A stretch of DNA of 64,000 nucleotides from Clostridium sp. AF27-2AA (GCF_003478505.1 NZ_QUFI01000008.1:1-64000); one strand, 5' to 3'; counted from the first letter of the stretch, positions 40,533 to 49,772 are shown. The notes: generated by a model from the letters alone, not told the origin. A program made the numbers and translations.

Positions 40533-40916
40533 ATGTTTTTTATGATGGGAATTACAGACGGAAGAAAGCAGCTTGATTTTACGCAGATGGTTATTTGCGG
40601 TGTATGCGGAAAGTACGGGCGGTATCAGGTTTTCATGACTTATACGGTACTGTCATTGTTTTTTATCCCATGCTTCAAATGGAACCGGCATTATTACGTG
40701 CAGATGAGCTGCTGCAATACGCTGTACGAGCTGGATCCGGAAATGGGAAAGGCCATTGCGCGCGGGGAGCAGGTGGAGATTTTGCCGCAGCATCTGACGC
40801 TGGTGAATCAGGGAAGCCGTGGATACGGATACCGGCGCTGCAGCTACTGCGGGTATGAGACAGCAGAAGATTTTGAGTTTTGTCCGAAGTGTGGCAATCG
40901 GTTTTCACGTGATTGA
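40533..40916 (+). CDS. Zinc-ribbon protein
   Basis: Encodes 127 residues. An N-terminal CGVCGKYG and a C-terminal zinc ribbon (CSYCGYETAEDFEFCPKCG) supply two Cys pairs each. The centre is hydrophobic (FMTYTVLSLFFIPCFKW), possibly membrane-associated. It resembles the small zinc-ribbon proteins of Lachnospiraceae of unknown function. The ribosome site at 40533 is weak. It is followed 15 bases later by the broken sensor/solute-binding gene. Confidence 0.7.
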   Translation: MFFMMGITDGRKQLDFTQMVICGVCGKYGRYQVFMTYTVLSLFFIPCFKWNRHYYVQMSCCNTLYELDPEMGKAIARGEQVEILPQHLTLVNQGSRGYGYRRCSYCGYETAEDFEFCPKCGNRFSRD

Positions 40917-40931
40917 CAGGGGGGATGGGGG

Positions 40932-42651
40932 TTGAACAGCGGCCGTAAAGCAAAACTATATAAAATAATCCTGGTGCTCTGCAATGTTTTTCTGATCACG
41001 GCTGCTGTCGCGGGCTCCGTGATCTACGCAAACAATGTACGCGCTTCCCAGGTAGAAACAAAGGCGCTGGATTTTATCTCGACGGTGGAATCCATGAAGT
41101 CCGTTTCCCAGAATTATCTGGACAGTGAACGCGGATATGTGGAAAACTGGGCGGCGTATATCAATGAACAGCAGATGACATTGCCGGAGGCGCTGGAGTT
41201 TCTGAGAAACATCAACACAAATCCGGCGCGGTTCATCCACATCGTGGATATGGACACCTTTGATGCCTGGACGGCCAGTTATCCGCCAGGAAAAGAACAG
41301 ATTGATACTTATCATCAGTATCAGGGCGAGCTGACGGAGTGGGAGCAGGCCGTGGCGGATTCCATGATGGAAGCTTACAATGGAACTGCGTCCCAGTTTC
41401 AGATGGTTGGCCGGTATCAGCTGGAGGAGACGCTTGCTCCGGCAGTCAGTGTTGGTATCAGAATCACGTTAAAGAGCGGGAACGGAACGAAGGATTATCT
41501 GATGCTGCGGGCTATTCCGGCAGAGGTGTTAAAAAAAACCTGGGTGTTTCCGGCAGAGTATCAGTCTGCTGAGGTTGGTATTATGACGAAGCGGGGAGAT
41601 TATGTGATCCAGTCTTCCACCATGAAGTCCCTCTCGTTTCCGGAATACATCCGCGGAGTTTCTTCAAAAAAAGGATGGAACGCTTGCAGGGCGCTGTGTG
41701 GATCTGTCAGGGGAAGATGTGGATCTTAGCGCGATAGACAGCCGGATGCTGGGAGATTCCTGCATAGACGGGCATCAGCTTTCGGTTCCCATGGGTCAGA
41801 ATATTTACGGACTGGTGGTAAATACCACGCTTCTGGAGAAAGAAGGATTATCTGTTCCACAGAACCGGTCAGAGTTTGAGGCGGTTCTTGCGGCACTGAA
41901 AGCGAAGGGTTATACGCCGGTTCAGGGGCCAGCGGATAAGATCTACGCGGATCTGACGGCGGGCATGGTATTTTCCAGCCTCTGCGAGGGACAGCCCGTG
42001 TACGAGGCACTGAAGGCAGGGGATGAGGAAGCTGCCGGGGCGGCGCTTTCTCCTGCTGTTGAGCTGGTGGACGAACTGGTTGCAAAAGGGTATACGGATG
42101 CCGCAGTCAATGTGGAATATCCGGAGGACAATTATGATCAGGCAATCCTGCGTTTCTTTGAGGGAGATGTGCCATTCTGGATGTGCAACACGGAGAAGGT
42201 CAGCGGCATGAAAAAGCGTGAGTCCAAATCTGAGGCATTCCAGAAAGCGCCATTTTCCTATGCGTTCATCTATCCGCCGCTTGGGGAGGACGGAGCATAC
42301 TGTTATCAGGAACCCTGGTTTGGCTTTGCGGCCAGCGCATCGGGGCCTCACACAGATTACGCGGTGGAGTTCCTTCGTTTCCTCGCTACAGAAAAGGAAA
42401 TCAATCAGATGGCGTCGGTAAAGGGAATCCCGTCTGTAGCTGTAAAAAGTGAGGTGCCAGAAATTTACCGGAATGTGATTAATGAAGATGTGGCAAAAAC
42501 GAGCATCATCAACCAGGGCGAAGTGACGCCGGATATGGTGGAAGCGTGGTACAGCGCCATTGCGAAGTATGCCGCGGGCGGTTACGCCTCGGCGCAGGAG
42601 CTGCTGGAGGAGTTTCTGGGTGTGTGCGCACGGGAGATGGATTGTAAATAG
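40932..42651 (+). pseudogene. Sensor N-terminus joined out of frame to a solute-binding protein C-terminus
   Basis: The first frame (40932 to about 41,668) encodes a membrane helix at 12-32 and an extracellular sensor-like segment typical of diguanylate cyclases (ALDFISTVESMKSVSQNYLD). At CAAAAAAAGG (41665-41674) the meaningful frame shifts, and KKDGTLAGRCVDLSGEDVDL continues into the C-terminal two thirds of an extracellular solute-binding protein. The first frame stops at 41729. Either a deletion fused two genes with a frame change, or a slip in the A7 tract toggles one chimeric protein. A SBP alone would need a signal peptide, which the second frame lacks. Confidence 0.65.
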
Positions 42652-42658
42652 ACAAAAG

Positions 42659-42706
42659 ATGAAGCGCAAATGAAACGTAAAATTTTACGTTTCATTTGCG
42701 CTTCAT
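42659..42706. repeat. 48-bp perfect palindrome
   Basis: Arms ATGAAGCGCAAATGAAACGT and then AAAA mirror each other exactly with no loop (centre between 42682 and 42683). It lies between the solute-binding remnant and the AlbA_2-type gene. It can form a terminator for the first and an operator for the second; the -10-like TATGAT at 42713 is directly beside it. Confidence 0.9.
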
Positions 42707-42744
42707 TTGTGATATGATAAAGAAAAACGAACAGGGTGATTATT

Positions 42745-43995
42745 GTGAAAGAAAAAAAGAATCTGGAATTTAAATCTACAATTACAAACACATTTTTAAA
42801 AACAGTCAGTGCGTACAGTAATTTTGGAGATGGCGAAATCTGGTTTGGAATAAATGATGATGGATCTGTATGTGGTATTGAACATCCAGAAACGGTGTGT
42901 ATCGATATAGAAAATCGAATCAATGACAGTATTTCGCCCAAACCAAAATTTGAAATGAGAGTTGATACCTCAAAGAATATAATTTGTCTTACTGTTCGGG
43001 AAGGAGCATATAAACCGTATTTATATAAAGGTAAAGCGTATAGAAGAAGTGATACCACATCCGTTGAAGTAGATCAGGCTGAATTAAAAAGTCTGGTTTT
43101 GGAGGGCAGTAATCTATATTTTGAGGAATTGCCATCGGAAAAACAGACTTTGAGATTTGAAGAATTGAGCAAAAAATTGATAGAAAAGCTGGAAATTCAG
43201 GTGGTTTCAGAAGATGTGCTGCGTACACTTGGCTTTTTTACAAAGAACAGGGAATACAATAATGCGGCGGCATTGCTTTCGGATGAGAATAGATTTTATG
43301 GAATTGATATGGCGCGTTTCGGAAGTTCTATTAATGAAATTATGGACAGGGAAACATTTTCGCATATGTCGATACTGAAACAATATGATGCAGCTGTTAA
43401 TATGATAAAACGGTATTATCAGTATGAAGAAATAAACGAGATAGAACGAAAAAAAGTAGACCTGATTCCGGAAACGGCTTATCGTGAAGCAATTGCAAAT
43501 GCTTTGGTTCATCGGGACTGGAGTATTCCAGCTCATATTCGTATTCTCATGTTTAAAGACAGAATTGAGATTAAATCACCAGGTGGACTGCCGAAAGGAA
43601 TTACAGCGGACGAGTATTTAAATGGAGAGATTTCCTGTTTGAGAAATCCAATTTTAGGAAATTTGTTTTTCAGACTGCAGTATATAGAGATGTTTGGGAC
43701 AGGTATCCGGCGTATTCAGTATTCGTACAGAAATGCATTGATAAAACCGAAGTTTGAAGTTACAGATAATGTAATCAGTGTGGTATTGCCTGTACTCAAC
43801 AGCCAGTATCAGGTAACGAGTGATGAACGAAAAATTATAAATGAACTGGGGCAGGGTGGTCAATTGTCCAGCAGTGAAATTGCAAAACGTACAGGTATGA
43901 AAAAATCAAAAACATTGCGATTAATTGAACATTTGAAAGAAAAGGGTTATGTTCGGGTAACTGGAAATGGACGAGGAACAAAATATACACTATAA
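42745..43995 (+). CDS. AlbA_2-domain (Schlafen-like) transcriptional regulator
   Basis: Encodes about 416 residues. The N-terminal AlbA_2/Schlafen-type domain (EFKSTITNTFLKTVSAYSN ... GEIWFGINDDGSVCG) is followed by a GHKL-like ATPase-related domain (YREAIANALVHRDWS, MFGTGIRRI). A C-terminal winged helix-turn-helix (SSSEIAKRTGMKKSKTLRLI) completes it. Such proteins are annotated as RecG-related regulators. GTG at 42745 is preferred, with AGGGTGATT upstream; another GTG lies at 42736. The 48-bp palindrome directly upstream is a candidate operator. It has an AT-rich composition unlike its neighbours. Confidence 0.8.
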   Translation: MKEKKNLEFKSTITNTFLKTVSAYSNFGDGEIWFGINDDGSVCGIEHPETVCIDIENRINDSISPKPKFEMRVDTSKNIICLTVREGAYKPYLYKGKAYRRSDTTSVEVDQAELKSLVLEGSNLYFEELPSEKQTLRFEELSKKLIEKLEIQVVSEDVLRTLGFFTKNREYNNAAALLSDENRFYGIDMARFGSSINEIMDRETFSHMSILKQYDAAVNMIKRYYQYEEINEIERKKVDLIPETAYREAIANALVHRDWSIPAHIRILMFKDRIEIKSPGGLPKGITADEYLNGEISCLRNPILGNLFFRLQYIEMFGTGIRRIQYSYRNALIKPKFEVTDNVISVVLPVLNSQYQVTSDERKIINELGQGGQLSSSEIAKRTGMKKSKTLRLIEHLKEKGYVRVTGNGRGTKYTL

Positions 43996-44019
43996 CAAGG
44001 ATGGAAAGTGAGTGGTTGT

Positions 44020-44544
44020 ATGAATAAGGTGGAACATACTGGCAGTCAGCTGGAACTCACCAGTCTGATGACGGAATACGAGAATCAGTTTGACCGCAGC
44101 AATAAGTTGGACAACAAGGTATATATCACTATTACATTCTGCGGTTTCCTGTTTGTGTTTATCACGGGGCTGTTTAATGGCATTTCCAAGCTTGGGAAGC
44201 CTGGGAATGGGCTGCAGATGTTTGTGTCGGCGCTGTATATTTTAAGCTGCATCGCGGTGATGGGAGCTTACGCTTATGTGCTGGTGTTTTTCATGCGGCT
44301 TCTGCAGCCGGAGCAGATTTCCCGGATGGACCCGGAGATTATGCAGAAAGAGCATTTCGAAGAGATGGAGGAGGAAGCGGCAAGACTGCGCCTTATTGAA
44401 CTGTACCGGGAGACGGTGAATGGAAATCTGGAAAAGCTGCATCACCGGTGCGATGAGTTCGTGAAGGGGTTAAAATTCATTGTGCCGACGGTGCTGCTGG
44501 CCTTTGCGTGCTACGCGCTGCAGATCGTGCAGCAGATTCTGTAA
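44020..44544 (+). CDS. Membrane protein of unknown function
   Basis: Encodes 174 residues. Two hydrophobic helices at about 34-56 and 68-95 are followed by a cytoplasmic charged helix and a third helix near 150-172. No family was recognised. ATG at 44020 is chosen, with GGATGGAAAGTGAG upstream; GTG at 44008 is an alternative. It follows the AlbA_2-type gene by 24 bases on the same strand and converges on the LysR gene. Confidence 0.6.
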   Translation: MNKVEHTGSQLELTSLMTEYENQFDRSNKLDNKVYITITFCGFLFVFITGLFNGISKLGKPGNGLQMFVSALYILSCIAVMGAYAYVLVFFMRLLQPEQISRMDPEIMQKEHFEEMEEEAARLRLIELYRETVNGNLEKLHHRCDEFVKGLKFIVPTVLLAFACYALQIVQQIL

Positions 44545-44559
44545 ATGCCGGAGACAGGA

Positions 44560-45423
44560 TTACAGCGTATGGCTGAGTCGGCAAAACAGCTCATGAACTT
44601 CTGTTTTTTGAGTGGTTTCCCGACAGGCCAGATAAAATTTTTTTGTAGATGGCAGCGTGAGCATCTGATAATCCGGTTTTTTGCAGGCGCGGCACCAGGC
44701 ATGGGTGAGATATACCCCTTCATCCTGTGCAGTCAGGTCCAGGATTGTGGATAAATTGGCTGCAAAACGGATTTTTGGTGCAAAACCGAGGTCCTGGAAA
44801 AGCGGGTAGAGGTTCTGGCTGCTTTTCAGGGCGGCATCGGCTTCGGAAACGAGGAAGGTGTCATTTCGAAAGTCGGAAATATCCGGGGCTTCGGGGCGGG
44901 TTGATGCGTAAAGCAGAACCTGTGGAACCTCGAAAAATGGGTGCCCGGACAGTGGCTGGCCCGCTTCATCCGGGCGTGTGCCAGTCAGAATCAGGTCAAT
45001 TTTTCCATCGGTTAGCAGGTTTGTGAGTTCTGCTTCCGGGTAACACGAAAATTCCAGCCGGACCGGTGTTCTCATGGCAGCAGCGGCATTCTGGATTTTA
45101 TCACGGAAATAAGACGGATCCACATCCTCCGGATATGCAATCCGGATGGTAGGTTTTCCGTCTTTTTTCGGTTCTTCCAGCCGGTTTTTTAAAAGGTCTA
45201 GCTGAAAGCGGCACTGCTGAAAGTAGGCGTGATAAGCCTGGCCTGCTTCAGTCAGCGAGAGGGTACGACCAGAGCGGGTAAACAAGCTGCAGCCCAGCTC
45301 TGCCTCCAGCTGCCGGATCTGTTTACTGATGGCAGGCTGGCTGACAGAAAGTGCCTGGGCAGCCTCGGTAAAGCTGCCATATTTAACAATGGTAAGAAAA
45401 TACTGTATTTCCAGACTGTTCAT
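44560..45423 (-). CDS. LysR family transcriptional regulator
   Basis: Encodes 287 residues. The N-terminal winged helix-turn-helix (FTEAAQALSVSQPAISKQIRQ) and the periplasmic-binding-like effector domain from about 90 on define a LysR regulator. The ligand cannot be told. It begins 30 bases downstream of the AlaX gene on the same strand, so it may be the last gene of the Crp-AlaX-LysR transcript. ATG at 45423 has GGAGGAC upstream. Confidence 0.9.
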   Translation of the reverse strand: MNSLEIQYFLTIVKYGSFTEAAQALSVSQPAISKQIRQLEAELGCSLFTRSGRTLSLTEAGQAYHAYFQQCRFQLDLLKNRLEEPKKDGKPTIRIAYPEDVDPSYFRDKIQNAAAAMRTPVRLEFSCYPEAELTNLLTDGKIDLILTGTRPDEAGQPLSGHPFFEVPQVLLYASTRPEAPDISDFRNDTFLVSEADAALKSSQNLYPLFQDLGFAPKIRFAANLSTILDLTAQDEGVYLTHAWCRACKKPDYQMLTLPSTKKFYLACRETTQKTEVHELFCRLSHTL

Positions 45424-45453
45424 AAAGTCCTCCAGGGTTATTTTTGATGATCC

Positions 45454-46617
45454 TTATTTGAAAGCGGATTCCATATAGCTTCGGATCATTTCCTCCGATC
45501 CGCTCACGGTTCCCTGGATCATCTCGGATTTGCCGCCGCCTTTGCCTCCCAGCGTTTCATGAAAGCCTTTGGAAAATGCTTTTAAATCCACGGATTCGCT
45601 GCCAAGGATATAGCGGTATCCATCGGCAGCGTTTCCAAGAAAGATTCCGCAGATGCCGTGGCATTTGCCCTTTCCTTCGTCAACGAAGCGGCGGGCTACA
45701 TTCTTATCCACATCTTCTTCGAAAAGAAAATAGTTTTCCACATCCCCGGACAGGTTGTCCAGAATTCGTTCCATTGTGTGGCTCTGGACGCGGACAAGTT
45801 TTTCTTTCCACATGCGAGCCTCGTCCTGAAGACGGTGTACGGCCAGAGCACTTTCTTCTGGCTTAGCGGAGAGCAGGCGGGAGATTTCCCGGACATTATC
45901 TTCCTTCATCCGGTAATCTTTCAGGGCGCGGAAGCCGCATACCATGGTCACACGGGTGCCGCCCTTGTATTTCACGGCATCGATCAGGCGGATGATACCC
46001 ACTTCACCGGTCAGTTTTACATGGGGAGCGCAGCAGGCGCAGACATCGTATCCCGGAATTTCCACAATGCGAACCTGACCGGTCAGTTCTTTTTTGCTGC
46101 GGTAATCCAGCTGGTCCAGTTCTTCTTTGGATGGATAGGTTACCACGATCGGAAGGTTCTTCACAACTGCTTCATTGGCCTCATATTCCACCTGCTGAAG
46201 CTGCTCTGGTGTAAATGTGCCGTTGAAATCCATGGTTACCAGTTCCTGGCCCAGATGGAAGCCGACATTATCATATCCGAAGGTGCGGTGCACGATGCCG
46301 GAAACGATATGCTCGCCGGTGTGCTGTTGCATTTTGGAGAAACGCTCTTCATAGTTGATCGCGCCATCCACTTCTGTGTCGGGCTGAAGTTCTCCATCGG
46401 TGTAGTGGATGATCAGGTCACCTTTTTCCTGGACATCCAGCACCTTCATGCCGCCCAGAACGCCGGTGTCGGCATACTGGCCGCCGCCCTCCGGGAAGAA
46501 TACGGTCTGGTCGAGAACTACTTCATAGCACTGTTTTTTCTCATTCCATGTACAGGACAGTACCGTTGCGTGACAGCTGTCCTGATGGCTGTCTGCATAA
46601 TATAATTTTTTCGTCAT
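45454..46617 (-). CDS. AlaX-type alanyl-tRNA editing protein with DHHA1 domain
   Basis: Encodes 387 residues. The editing domain has zinc-binding HTGEHI near 99 and CACCAPH near 190, and FFPEGGGQYADTG near 40 is the conserved opening of AlaRS-type editing domains. The C-terminal DHHA1 region contains GGKGGGKSEMIQG. The enzyme hydrolyses Ser or Gly wrongly attached to tRNA-Ala. The start overlaps the end of the Crp-like gene by four bases, so they are one operon. Confidence 0.92.
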   Translation of the reverse strand: MTKKLYYADSHQDSCHATVLSCTWNEKKQCYEVVLDQTVFFPEGGGQYADTGVLGGMKVLDVQEKGDLIIHYTDGELQPDTEVDGAINYEERFSKMQQHTGEHIVSGIVHRTFGYDNVGFHLGQELVTMDFNGTFTPEQLQQVEYEANEAVVKNLPIVVTYPSKEELDQLDYRSKKELTGQVRIVEIPGYDVCACCAPHVKLTGEVGIIRLIDAVKYKGGTRVTMVCGFRALKDYRMKEDNVREISRLLSAKPEESALAVHRLQDEARMWKEKLVRVQSHTMERILDNLSGDVENYFLFEEDVDKNVARRFVDEGKGKCHGICGIFLGNAADGYRYILGSESVDLKAFSKGFHETLGGKGGGKSEMIQGTVSGSEEMIRSYMESAFK

Positions 46618-47282
46618 TTGTTCTCCTCCGTTTTTAACACAAACTGGTTTTTCCAGAAATCCAGAAGTCCCTCTTTTTTCATTTTGCCAAGTTCCGCCGA
46701 CAGTGCGCTCCGGTCCACCTCCAGATAATCCGCCAGCTGCTGCCGGTTAAATGGAATGGAAAAATTTACGCTGCCCTGTCTGGCGGCCTGGGCTGAAAAG
46801 TAGGAAAGCAGCCGTCCTCGGATGGACTTGGGTGATGTATGCATGATCCGCTCGGAAAGGCCAAGATTCTTGCGGGCGGATGCCAGAAGCAGGTTCTGGA
46901 TCAGCATGCTGTGGTGGGTGCAGGTGGTCCGGCAGGTGGTCAGCACCCGGCCAATGTCCAGAAACAGGATGCTGGTGTCCTCGTCAGCTACCACATTCAC
47001 CATGAGCGGTTCTTCGGGGACGCAGGCATAGGTTTCCGCAAAGATCTGTCCTGCTCCGGCATGGCCAAAAATGCTGCGGTTTCCCAACAGGTCATCCCGC
47101 TCAATGGTCACACTGCCTGACAGTACAAGACCCAGATCCTTCACCAGATCTCCCATATATAAGACGATCTCGCCTTTGCGGTAATGTTTTTCTCTTGCGT
47201 AAAAGCATTTCATCATTTCTTTTACCTTATCCGGTTCGCTGCCCTGAAACAGTGCCGTCCGGGAGAGAAACTGATAATCCAT
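46614..47282 (-). CDS. Crp/Fnr family transcriptional regulator
   Basis: Encodes 222 residues. A cyclic-nucleotide-binding-like domain (YRKGEIVLYMGDLVKDLGLVL) is followed by a winged helix at about 165-215 (NRQQLADYLEVDRSALSAEL). No Fnr-type Cys cluster is seen at the N-terminus, although two Cys pairs lie in the centre (TTCRTTCTHH). It heads the AlaX-LysR operon and is divergent from a ferredoxin-like gene. A 14-bp symmetrical site lies between them. Confidence 0.88.
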   Translation of the reverse strand: MDYQFLSRTALFQGSEPDKVKEMMKCFYAREKHYRKGEIVLYMGDLVKDLGLVLSGSVTIERDDLLGNRSIFGHAGAGQIFAETYACVPEEPLMVNVVADEDTSILFLDIGRVLTTCRTTCTHHSMLIQNLLLASARKNLGLSERIMHTSPKSIRGRLLSYFSAQAARQGSVNFSIPFNRQQLADYLEVDRSALSAELGKMKKEGLLDFWKNQFVLKTEENK

Positions 47283-47302
47283 AATTCTGCCTTTCTTAAA
47301 AC

Positions 47303-47316
47303 GTTGTTAAAACAAC
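47303..47316. promoter_or_regulatory. Crp/Fnr-like operator in the divergent promoter
   Basis: GTTGTT and AACAAC are separated by two bases, a symmetric site of the kind Crp/Fnr proteins bind. It lies 21 bases before the regulator gene and about 100 bases before the divergent ferredoxin-like gene. Confidence 0.6.
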
Positions 47317-47414
47317 ATATTTATCAGATTCATTATAGTATAATCTGCCTGTACAATCAAGGAACCACGAAAAAGAACATTCACATATTCATTTTTATCA
47401 GGAGGACGAGTTTT

Positions 47415-48251
47415 ATGATTCGAAGAGTGATTCACATTGATCAGGAAAAATGCAACGGCTGCGGCATCTGTGCCAATGCCTGCCATGAGGGAGCCATCGG
47501 CATCGTAGACGGAAAAGCGCAGCTTCTGCGGGATGATTACTGCGACGGCCTGGGCGACTGTTTGCCAACCTGTCCGACCGGGGCTATCACCTTTGTGGAG
47601 CGTGAGGCAGCGGCTTATGATGAGGCGGCGGTAAAGGCACACATGGAGCGCAGAAAGCAGGAGGCTGGTCAGACTGCCGGTCACAGTGCAGATCAGCATA
47701 GCAGTGCAGTGAAGGAAACTCCGGTATTTACTGGCTGTTCGGGAAGCCGTGCCCGCCAGATCGTCCATGAAGAGACACCAGTTTTTACCGGCTGCCCGGG
47801 AAGCCGCTCCCAGCAGATCAGCCATGAGGAAACTGACGCAGCGCAGAATGAAGCACCGGCCGCTTTGTTCCATTTACAGTCCCAGCTGACTAACTGGCCC
47901 GTACAGATCAAGCTGGCTCCGGTCCGCACACCGTACTTTAACAAGGCACGCCTGCTCATTGCCGCAGACTGCACTGCTTACGCCTACGCAAACTTTCATC
48001 AGGAATTCCTGAAAGGCAAAGTGGCCCTGATCGGCTGCCCGAAGTTAGATGATGTGGACTACAGCGAAAAACTCGCTGAGATCATTAAGGAGAACGATAT
48101 TCAGAGCGTGACCATTGTCCGCATGGAGGTTCCGTGCTGTGGCGGACTGCAGCATGCAGCTATGACTGCGATTCAGAACAGCGGTAAATTCATTCCGTGG
48201 CAGGTTGTGACTATTTCCATTGACGGAAAGATTCTGAATCAGGCGTTCTAA
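47415..48251 (+). CDS. Ferredoxin-like 4Fe-4S protein
   Basis: Encodes 278 residues. The N-terminus has two 4Fe-4S cluster motifs (CNGCGICANACHEG and CDGLGDCLPTCPTG). A Ser/His-rich linker holds two copies of ETPVFTGC-x-GSR about 19 residues apart. The C-terminal domain contains AADCTAYAYANF and EVPCCGG, as in the Fe-S oxidoreductases found beside Crp-type regulators. ATG at 47415 follows AGGAGGACGAG. The partner and electron donor are unknown. It is divergent from the Crp-like gene and may be its target. Confidence 0.85.
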   Translation: MIRRVIHIDQEKCNGCGICANACHEGAIGIVDGKAQLLRDDYCDGLGDCLPTCPTGAITFVEREAAAYDEAAVKAHMERRKQEAGQTAGHSADQHSSAVKETPVFTGCSGSRARQIVHEETPVFTGCPGSRSQQISHEETDAAQNEAPAALFHLQSQLTNWPVQIKLAPVRTPYFNKARLLIAADCTAYAYANFHQEFLKGKVALIGCPKLDDVDYSEKLAEIIKENDIQSVTIVRMEVPCCGGLQHAAMTAIQNSGKFIPWQVVTISIDGKILNQAF

Positions 48252-48424
48252 TGAAAGCTTTTGGTTAGTCATCCCGGCGGCTTCTCCTTGCAAACTGTCT
48301 GGCACGATGATAGAATGAAGGCAGGTGCCGCAGGACGGTACCCGCAAATGACTGCCCGTACAATCTGGAAGTAGTGTAACGGTTCAGTCATAGGATCAGT
48401 AACAGACAAACGGAGGAAAAAACT

Positions 48425-49060
48425 ATGAGATTACGCCACATCCGGGGCGCAGAGGAAGCCATTGAGACCAGTCCTTTCGTCATTCAGAAGCCGAAAGAAC
48501 ACCGCGGTCATTTCTGCGAGCTGTTTGGCAATACAAACCCGATTCAGATCGAGGTCGGAATGGGAAAGGGAAAGTTTATTATGGAGCTGGCCCAGAAATA
48601 TCCGGAGACGAATTTCATCGGCATTGAGCGTTACTCCAGCGTGCTGCTGCGGGCGCTTCAGAAGCGGGAAGAGCTTGAGATTTCCAATATATATTTCATG
48701 TGTGTGGACGCGAAAGAGCTGGGCGAGATCTTTGCGCCGGGCGAGGTGGAGAAGATTTACTTAAACTTCTCTGATCCGTGGCCAAAAGACCGCCATGCAA
48801 AGCGCCGCCTGACTTCACCGGATTTCATGAAGGTGTATGACCAGGTACTGGCGAAGGACGGACGCGTGGAATTTAAGACGGATAATCAGGATCTGTTTAC
48901 TTACTCTCTGGAGGCAATTCCGGAGGCAGGCTGGAACATTGAAGCGTTTACCCGTGATCTGCACCACAGCGATATGGCTGAGGGCAACGTCATGACCGAG
49001 TATGAAACCAAATTTTCCGCCATGGGAAATCCCATCTGCAAACTCATCGCAAGCCGTTAG
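48425..49060 (+). CDS. trmB: tRNA (guanine-N7)-methyltransferase TrmB
   Basis: Encodes 211 residues. SAM-binding IEVGMGKGKFIMELA lies near 40-54, NFIGIERY near 62, and the family motif NFSDPWPKDRHAKRR near 117-131. It methylates G46 in the variable loop of tRNAs. ATG at 48425 follows ACGGAGGAAAA. The gap of 173 bases before it has no gene or clear terminator. Confidence 0.96.
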   Translation: MRLRHIRGAEEAIETSPFVIQKPKEHRGHFCELFGNTNPIQIEVGMGKGKFIMELAQKYPETNFIGIERYSSVLLRALQKREELEISNIYFMCVDAKELGEIFAPGEVEKIYLNFSDPWPKDRHAKRRLTSPDFMKVYDQVLAKDGRVEFKTDNQDLFTYSLEAIPEAGWNIEAFTRDLHHSDMAEGNVMTEYETKFSAMGNPICKLIASR

Positions 49061-49114
49061 GTGCGTGAAAACGGTTCATCTGCATATACTACCGGTAAGA
49101 AAACGGATCTGGTG

Positions 49115-49258
49115 ATGTATATGACACTGAAACAAAAAATTGTCCGATGCCTGCGCTGTGCTACCTGCGACAAGGAATCCTTAAACCGCCGCCTTTTAAA
49201 GTGGTGCAAATGCTTTAAAGAAGTGGAAAAGGAACTGAACCGCTGTAAAAAATGCTGA
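49115..49258 (+). CDS. Small Cys-rich protein (uncertain)
   Basis: Encodes about 47 residues with seven Cys (VRCLRCATCDKESL ... WCKCFKEVEKEL ... CKKC). It resembles a small metal-binding ribbon. It begins just after trmB; GTG at 49061 or ATG at 49121 are other possible starts. The ribosome site is weak, so whether it is a gene is uncertain. Confidence 0.35.
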   Translation: MYMTLKQKIVRCLRCATCDKESLNRRLLKWCKCFKEVEKELNRCKKC

Positions 49259-49346
49259 CAGCGCGATTCTGAAGCGGTGGTCTGGCGGAAAGATTCCCGT
49301 ACGCAGAAGGCCGGGGCAGGCTGGAAGAAAAGGAGAATTGTAACTT

Positions 49347-49652
49347 ATGGAAAAGAAATTTACATCTGAGAACTTTGAAGCTGAGGTATTAAAATCTGAA
49401 AAGCCGGTACTGGTAGATTTCTACGCAGACTGGTGCGGACCGTGCAAGATGATGGCTCCGGCTGTTGAGGAGCTGGCAAACGAGCAGGATGATGTGATTG
49501 TTGGTAAACTGAACGTAGATTTTGCTCCGGAGCTTGCCCGTGCATATAAGGTTATGTCTATTCCAACTCTGATCCTGTTTAAGAACGGAGAAGCAGTGGA
49601 AAAACGCATTGGTGTTCAGAGTAAAGCAGAGCTGGAAGCCCTGATCAAGTAA
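49347..49652 (+). CDS. trxA: Thioredoxin
   Basis: Encodes 101 residues. The active-site WCGPCK is at 29-34, with the conserved cis-Pro segment MSIPTLILFKNGE near 72-84. It is a small cytoplasmic disulphide reductase. ATG at 49347 follows AAAGGAGAATTG. The length is typical. Confidence 0.96.
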   Translation: MEKKFTSENFEAEVLKSEKPVLVDFYADWCGPCKMMAPAVEELANEQDDVIVGKLNVDFAPELARAYKVMSIPTLILFKNGEAVEKRIGVQSKAELEALIK

Positions 49653-49693
49653 TTTCAATTTGCGCAAAACCCGCATAAAATAAGGATTTTCTC

Positions 49694-49758
49694 CCCATCA
49701 AAAGTCAGCTGAAAAAAAACTTGAAAAAAATTAAAAAAAAGTGTTGACTTTTGATGGG
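49694..49758. repeat. 14-bp inverted repeat overlapping the tRNA-Lys promoter
   Basis: CCCATCAAAAGTCA at 49694-49707 is the exact complement of TGACTTTTGATGGG at 49745-49758. The right arm covers most of the -35 box and spacer of the promoter at 49744-49772. Pairing or protein binding could regulate that promoter, or the stem could end trxA transcription. Confidence 0.7.
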
Positions 49759-49772
49759 ACATGCGATAGAAT
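49744..49772 (+). promoter_or_regulatory. Promoter of the tRNA-Lys gene
   Basis: TTGACT (49744-49749) and TAGAAT (49767-49772) are 17 bases apart, and the tRNA starts 56 bases beyond the -10 box. Confidence 0.75.

Noticed and set aside
45658..46605. A 315-codon plus-strand frame opposite the AlaX gene
   Set aside because: The minus-strand frame has clear zinc motifs and operon overlap; the opposite frame has no recognisable motif.
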